DNA of 64,000 nt from Phalacrocorax aristotelis (taxonomy: Eukaryota > Chordata > Aves > Suliformes > Phalacrocoracidae), in contig NC_134282.1 in NCBI RefSeq assembly GCF_949628215.1, positions 18,518,723 through 18,582,722 of the forward strand. Direction: 5' to 3'. Below, piece by piece: positions 57,219 to 64,000 of the stretch (its first letter is position 1; every line of letters begins with the position of its first letter). The position numbers and the translations under genes are program-made. The notes below the pieces were generated by a model. That model searched no databases. It was not told where the DNA came from and worked only from the letters and a program-made list of their open reading frames with translations.

Positions 57219-60200
57219 GTGAGTTCACACGACTGAACTGTTTGGTCCATTTGCTACAATTACTGTGGAATTGAATGCGATGTTTTAGTCATGAGTGAGT
57301 TAACATGAACCAGCTCAACTCTGTCCAAGTTAGTCAGCCCTTAGTTACCTGTGGGTGGCTTTGTCCTGGTTTACAAGTAAGCCATCCAGCATGTGCAAAT
57401 GGCTTCATGTGGAGCCAGTTCGGTACTGGCAGGACGTAATCCCCTGGCCTAGGCTCTGTGAATGTGGCTGTGCTGTTTCCAGGATCAGCTCAAGACTAGG
57501 AGAGCCCAATTTCTGTGGTGTAGAGTCCAGATTAATAAGACTGCTGGATCTGAGCTGACTCAGGGCAGAGTCACGCTTTCCTCTGTATTGCCTCTTTGGA
57601 TCTGGAGTGCTTGTGTGCCTTTGCGGAGGGCCCAAGTCCAACTAATACTCAGGGCGTAAGATGCCTGTGTAATATCTAATTCCTGATACACAGTGTTGAC
57701 TCCAGTAAATTTTGCTGTTGGTAATAGAGAGACCACATCTTGCAGTAGTAAAGTGAACATGACTCTTAAATGCAATGTTTAAGACAAAAAGCCCACTTAT
57801 GGAGATAAGTAGAATTCTTTATTAAACACCAAAACACAGCATCAACAAGCAGCCAAAACCAGGCAGTTTAAATTTGATCTCTCAGCGTAATGGGTTAAAA
57901 CCTCCTCTGAAAGTTATTTATGGGGAAATACTTGGATAGCCTGATCTTGTGAGCTACTACTGGAGGAACTCATAAATGTCACCGTATTAAATTCACTGTA
58001 ACAAGTAGAAGAGAGATCGATTTTTCATATGGGTAAGATGGGCCTGAGGCCTATCGCAAGTCTTGGATTGGAAATCAAGTAAATATTTAACTAAACCAAT
58101 CTTACAAAACTATGCCCTATCACTCAAGGGAGCCAAGTAATATACTTTTTACAGGGTTTGCAGTATTTTTGAGGCTGTGACAGTAGATTATGTGCTAACG
58201 TTGGTAAACTTTCATGAGTTCTTGCGAGACAGATCATGGTTGGAGATTTAACACAAGTAGATTATGCTAAAATTTGTTGATGGGCTTGATTTTGGGGAGT
58301 TTTTTTTATTCTGCATGCTTCATTGTAACACTTTCATGCTAGCCTGTTATAATAGACTTTGCTACTTTTCAACCTGCAGCTTTTGGAGAGTAGGGAAGAA
58401 CAGCTAATGGAGATGGAGAGTCTAGAAGGCTTACAGTTCGTAGCCATGAAAACGCTAGGTGCCTACATGGATTTTAGTCTAAAATAAAAATACCCTGGCT
58501 TTCAAAAGCAAGCACCCACAGTTTCCTCCTGCTCTAGCTAGGAGTGGGGTTGTGCAAACCTTTTGAAAACTAGTTGTTTGTTTAGTGTAAAGACCTAGAG
58601 CAGAAAATGCTGACCCTCATGTTTGACCTCCCAGGTGGAAAACTCACACTGTGGGAAAGATTACTGGAAAATTATTTGCTTAACAGTGACACCCTTCCTC
58701 TTCTTCCTCCACATGCCTCCCCAGCCACCCTTCTGTATAGCTGAGTCTGGTTACTCTCCAGAACACTTGCAGGGACATGAAAACAGTTTCTTGGGGAGGA
58801 AAGAAATAGGGGAAAAAAAAAGTAATTTAATTCAGAGAAATGTCTTTTCTGCTGTTCATTTTGAGTACGTTTTAGCACTCTTGTTTAAGTGAAATGAAGG
58901 TTTTACAGTATGCAAGTGCTTAGGTATAAGAACTCACACATCATAGTCCCAGATTAACATTTTCTCACTTCAAAGCTTGTCTGCCTCTCTTGATGCTGAT
59001 ATAAGTCATATTACTTCGCACAGGCAGATGTCTGGTTTGATCAGTTTAAATCAAGGCTTGTGAAACTGTGATGGAAAGAATCGCTTCTGTCATAGCGGTG
59101 AGGCATATAATCTTTTCAGTAGTGACATTTCCTCACAAATTAACTCTGTTCAGGCTGTTGCAGGCTTTCCAAAAGACACTCTGAGCTAATCTCAAAGCCA
59201 AGCATCTCTATTGCTTGTTTTCATTGTCTTCCTCTTAACAGCTCTTTGGCTCAGGCTTAGCCGTGATCAGTTTTGCAGTGATCCTAAAACTAAAAGTGCT
59301 AAAATGGAAGGCAAACAGAGGACTGAGAAAGCCCTTTGAGTGCCCTGGGGCAGGCTGTGGGTAGCGAGGGGCTGATCCCTGTTAATGTCCTTCCAGCAGT
59401 GCAGCAGTTCCTGTGGCCTTGGGGGAAAGCAGAGTGGTTTGTGGAGCCTCAAGCAAGCATCACTGAGCCCTGGAGCTCACGGGTGATGATGTGTTGCTGT
59501 CCATGGGAAGCACTGAGGATTACCTTTGTCATTCTGTACTGTAAGGCCCCAAGATGAGGCTTGGGGGGATAAAATAATTTCTAGTTATTTATTAGAATAA
59601 TTAAATTCAGAGGAATGAATAATAGTTTCATAGCAGATAATTAGGAGACTGACCGCGGCAGTCTCTTCTGGTGTTCCATGTAGTGACTGCTTTTCTTAAA
59701 TATTGGAAACCTGGCAGTTGAGACCTCTGAGTGTGAAGAAAACTCCATTGTCCCTTGTCTGAAACATGTGACACAGTCATGAAACTGCATGTTGGAGTCA
59801 CTCTACAGTATCAGCAGTCTTGGTTTGGGAAGATGAAGCTGTGTATAGATGCATTCCACAGATTGTGTCTTCTTTCTGTGCAGCTATAACCTCTGCAAAA
59901 TTGCCATAAAGCCTCCTGTTCTGAAGTTTCTTCTCAAACAAACACCCCAAAAGACAGAAAGTAATCCTAAAATGCCACTTTAAATTGTAATGCTTATAGT
60001 TTGTCATCTGATACAATTACCCTGCTGGTATTTTCCCCCTGAATCTCCAATCCTCTAGGTTCTTCGGGTGCTAAATTTGGCTGAACTTCCTTAAGAGAAA
60101 GTTGTTCATGAAGTCCTCTGGGTTGTTTTCTGGTTTTGATCAAAGGCTTTATGGGTTTTCCCACTTCAATCCAGAGTTAGTCATCAAAATCTCTTTTCAG

Positions 60201-62074
60201 ACTGACTGATGTTTCTGTCACAAAAAGGCTTAAAACTCCCTTTTCCTTGAGGACAGAAGTACTGACTCTTTCTGCGGCATCTGTCACATTGTAGTAGTTG
60301 AGATTTGCATGGCTGCTGAGTGGAACTTCATCTGAAATATCTGTGCTGCATTGCTTTATCAGTAAGTAGGTTAGAACAATCTACATGGTTCATTCAGGAC
60401 AGCACCATTTTGGTTGCTTTTTAAGTATGTGCGCTTCTCAGCCTGTTTTTGAGGAAACGATGCTGTTTGATAATACATTTCTGAGTCTGCTGGAAAGCCT
60501 AAAAAGCAAACATCTGCAGAAGAGAACTGTGTTCCAAACGTGGAGTGCAGCATGCTCTTTGGGAACATCATCTCCTGGCCATCCTTGATTTCAGAGGATC
60601 TTGGGAGCTTGAGTACCTGAGAGTGGGGTGGCTTTATTGATGCTGAAAGCTTGGGTGGAGCAGGATGCTTGTGAGGCTGATTGGTATGAATAGATCCAGA
60701 TTTTGCAGGACTGGATATACAGCCTCAGTCTGTATCTGCAGACATCCTCCTCGGGAAGAACACTGCCACCAGCTTTGCTAGGTAGACTCTGAGGCTCCTC
60801 TCACTAAAAGCTTCATGGGTTTATGATGTGATGGAGGTATCTTGCCCATCTGTCAGGGTCAGCATGCCCCCTGAGTAGAAACAGACGATTCCTGTGTAAC
60901 AACATGCCTCATCTGAAACAGTGTAAGATTTCCACGGCCCTTTCTGATTTATCATCCACCTGACACTTGGCGTTTATTTGCCCAGCCTGTGGTACTTAAC
61001 CAACTTGGGCAGCTTCCATGGAGGAGTGGCGCTGGCAGGCAGGCTGGTGTTTAGCATCATGGCTTTAAAAACAATTGTTGTTGTTGGATGGTGGTGCTGT
61101 GTTTGTGGCTGCAATCCTGACATTTAAAATGTTCAGGATAGGTAAAGGAAAAATTTCCTGGAATGGCCTTCCTGCATGTTTGATGGGCACAGGTGATCAA
61201 GAAATACCAGCTGTAACAAGAAGGCAAAATATTAGGGGTTTTGTCTTTCCATTGTACACTGCAGTAAATGTCGTATTTGCCTTTGTTTCCTCTGTGGGAG
61301 CTTTGGAGGAAGAACCATAGCTTCTGCTTTTCTCTTCTTGTAACACAAATTTAAGATAACGCTACTTTTTAGTGATGAGCCTTCCAGTTCTTGTGTGGTG
61401 AAATTCAGTCTTAAGAATGCTGTTATCTCCCTATCTGGCACCAGTAAATATGAGCCAGCTATCTAGTAAAGGCCACAAAATCAGCTCAATAAATGGAGAA
61501 TGTTGGTTGCTGTGGAGATCTTTAAAATGTAGCTAATCTTGCCAGGTCCAATACAACGTTCCTTAGATGACGTTAATCATGGTAATAAGATATGGGAGAT
61601 GAGGGAAAATTGGATTTACTGTATGGCCCCATCTGAGAAACACATGAAAAATAGAATGCTCCTTTCTCTAATGGTTTAGCGACGTCATCACAAACATAAA
61701 TTTCTCTCTTGCTTTTGATAGAAAAAAATGTTGCATTCCTGAGTCTTGTGCAACTCATGTTTTTGGCTAACATCAGCTATAGTACGTGAGTTAATATCTG
61801 ATGTATCCTCTCTTGGGGAGGTGAGATCCTGCCCTTGCAGGGACTGTGGCTTTTGTATATGATTTAATAACTGTCTTCCATGCACTTTATCAGAGTCCTG
61901 AGCACACCGTGCAGGACTGAGTTCTGCAGCAGGAGCCCTTGCATTTGGCAGCAAATCTTTAGTAGCTCCCTTCACCTGCTAGTGTTCATGTGAAAATATT
62001 TATCGGTGGAAACACTTGTTGCTGTTAACCTGCTATTCTTTTTTTTTAAAAACTGTGTTTTTTCTTTTCTTTAG
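57219..62074 (+). other. Intron 2 of the DIS3L2-position gene
   Basis: From gtgagt to the acceptor tttcttttctttag at 62074. About 4.9 kb with no exon, RNA gene or clear repeat recognised. Frames up to 95 codons lack family features. Confidence 0.6.
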
Positions 62075-62113
62075 CTCCAATCTCTGAAGTTAGGCCCCCA
62101 TTATGTAGCTCAG
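62075..62113 (+). CDS. DIS3L2: 39-base candidate microexon of the DIS3L2-position gene
   Basis: It is bounded by a strong pyrimidine tract with acceptor (tttcttttctttag) and a donor (CTCAG|gtaact). Joined to the phase-1 end of the previous exon it reads A-P-I-S-E-V-R-P-P-L-C-S-S with no stop and leaves phase 1 again, so it can be included or skipped without changing the frame. Its frame compatibility and paired splice sites are seen in the sequence. That it is really spliced is inferred. Confidence 0.55.
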
Positions 62114-62429
62114 GTAACTATGCTTGTCAGTGTGATGTTAATCCCAGGAAAATAATAGGCTAATATAAGAACGGAATTAATTTTTAATTAGTTTTAAATT
62201 TTTTCTTTAATGTTGACTTTCCATCATATTATGGAACAAAGGTCCTGTTGACCTCCCTTAGTGTCAGTTTCTTATGAGCTTAGAAGTTTGATGATGAAGG
62301 TGTGAGTATGGATGCTAGTGTGTTAGCATAATAAAATCACAGCATATGTGTAATGGTTTAAAGCTCTTTAGCTGAACTAATTAAATGCAGCAAAAAATTG
62401 AGAAATGTTACCAACAGGTGTGTCTGGTT

Positions 62430-63240
62430 CCTGCAGTGTCATGTTCTGACCCTGCGCTGTTTAATATTTCTGTCAGTCATTGGGAAGAAAACATACAAGT
62501 AGTATTGGAAGTTTTTTTGGATGACTTGGAGACCACAGGGAGCATTGAATAATGGGGCAGTTACTGATAGCCGTCTGGATCACTTGGTGGACTGGGAACA
62601 GGCAAAACAAAATCCATTTATTGGGCCAGTGTAGAGCTATGCTAGCAGTGTGAGGAACCTGGTATGGGAAGCAACAGCTTGGAAAAAAGTTTTGAGCTTT
62701 TGATGGATTAATCAGCCGAACATCCCCCTCCTGTGAAATGTGGCCAAAAGGGTAATGTATGAGCATGGGGATTGGAAGATGGAGTATGGACTGTGTGTGT
62801 CTGGCGCAGCAGCAGCAGCTTCTGGAGTGTTGTATCCTGTGGTGATACCCTCTGTTTGGGGCGGATGGTGATGAATTGATGAATACTCAGAGGACAGCCA
62901 CAAGGAAGATTAAAATGCTGTGATCATGAGTGAATGATTTGAGGAACCCTGCTTTACTTATCAAAGAGATGCTTGGAGGAAGGGAGCTCTCAGTAAATTG
63001 CCTACATGGGGAACAGATGTTCGGTAATAGGCTACTCACTTGAGCAGATTATGATATAATGCATTTGAGGCTAAACAAATCCAGGCTTGAAATACATCAC
63101 AATTTAGCAGTGAGGGTGAATGACCATTGGAACAGTTTTACCAAGACTTGTGGTATGTGGGCTGTCACTGGTACATTTAAAAGCCCTGATAACAAATTCT
63201 ACCCCTGAAATATATGCTGTAGTTCAAAAAGGAATTCATT
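62430..63240 (+). mobile_element. Ancient, heavily degraded CR1/L3-like LINE remnant
   Basis: The left part reads ctgcgctgtttaatatttct, recalling the conserved LFNI-F-I-N-D block of CR1-clade reverse transcriptases, followed by gatgacttggagacc. The right part, gaccattggaacagttttac then caagacttgtggtatgtggg, and later aaatatatgctgtagttcaa and aaaggaatt, follows the well-known 3' end of old CR1/L3 elements (accactggaacaacttacca, agatatgctctagttcaa, caggaatt). Stops and indels are everywhere. It is much older than the two CR1 copies described above. Confidence 0.6.
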
Positions 63241-64000
63241 TGAAAAAACCTTCTGCCCTCTGCTATCCGTGAAGTCAGCCAGCCCTCACACCCCAGTCAG
63301 CTCTGGCCTGTTGTTCAGATAATCTCTGAAGTGTCTCCTTCACCGGGGGTACCGAGGTAGGTAGGACAGATGCTTTGCTGCTGGCTTCAGTGGCTAATTG
63401 CAATTCCTCTCCAGGCCATGGCTGCTGCAGGGCTTTCACCACTGCCCTGCTCTCCAGCCTCTGCTTCTGCCTCTCCTGTCCTATGTGCTGGTGTCCATCT
63501 CTTGCCCTCCCACCTCAAGCCTCCCCCTTGGAATGCTGTGGGCTGCATGTCCCTTACTCCCTCTTCTGGGGAAATCTGAGTTATGGAGAGTTGAAACTTG
63601 GCTGGGGCAGGATGGAAAACAAAATGTTGGGATTTCTTGCATAAAATAATATCTTCTGTGACAAAAATAAAAATTTCCAGGGTGCTGAAGGAAAATGTCA
63701 ACACTAGTAGCTGCAACCCTCAGATGTATGGGGCAGGTCATGCCTTGGATAATGTGTTAGGCTCTCCACAGGCACAAGCCTGCAGTGATAATGTGTTTTC
63801 ATTCAGTTCATATGGTTTTGAGCATTTTTTCCCCACAGTACTAAGGGTTGAGAATTATGTGCCTACTACACTGAATGGGCAGTGTGGGGAACGGTTCATC
63901 AGCAAATTGTCTTGTTCTACAGCACATTTGATAAACTCAGGATATGTATGAATCTGAAAGCAGTTCTTTCATTTCTTCAGCTGTTAATGTCTTCTGGTAC
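63241..64000. other. Non-coding right end, probable intron 3
   Basis: No exon recognised. A pyrimidine-rich patch at 63400-63560 is open in several frames but lacks clear exon borders. The gene at the DIS3L2 position is expected to continue past the window. Confidence 0.5.

Overview
This looks like vertebrate nuclear DNA, very probably from a bird. The evidence is a split gene (COPS7B) that reassembles in frame to 264 codons, three CpG-island promoters, CR1 LINE copies of the avian type, and compact introns. There is no bacterial-style gene packing, and most open frames, especially in the GC-rich stretches, are chance.

The gene order matches a block I know from human 2q37.1: PDE6D (minus), COPS7B (plus), NPPC (minus), DIS3L2 (plus). 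Only COPS7B is complete and recognised with near certainty. PDE6D is represented by its first coding exon (17127-17176, minus) and CpG island, so 1-17126 is largely its first intron; exons 2-5 were not found. COPS7B has a 5' UTR exon ending near 22954 and six coding exons between 25085 and 31969. NPPC is not seen as coding sequence: a probable minus-strand 3' UTR exon lies at about 41490-42351, and a 200-base run of N (42634-42833), entered from a good acceptor, sits where its peptide-coding exon would be expected. The DIS3L2 position carries a CpG island (about 53520-54300), a first exon with a donor at 53834, a large first coding exon (56499-57218) and a phase-compatible 39-base microexon (62075-62113). 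The encoded N-terminal protein is not one I recognise, so the DIS3L2 name rests mainly on position.

Repeats: a 5'-truncated CR1 on the minus strand (3023-4580), a second CR1 tail of a different type on the plus strand (about 21775-22430), a very degraded CR1/L3-like remnant (about 62430-63240), a possible MIR-like piece (about 23690-23800) and low-complexity tracts.

How the genes relate: PDE6D carries prenylated cargo to cilia and other membranes, COPS7B is a COP9 signalosome subunit, NPPC encodes C-type natriuretic peptide, and DIS3L2 is a cytoplasmic 3'-5' exoribonuclease. They are not one pathway; they are linked by conserved synteny. The most interesting points are a perfect X-box palindrome just inside PDE6D intron 1, the probable loss of the CNP exon in the gap, the unrecognised 233-residue N-terminal exon with its microexon, and a YY1-like palindrome with a minimal uORF in the COPS7B leader.
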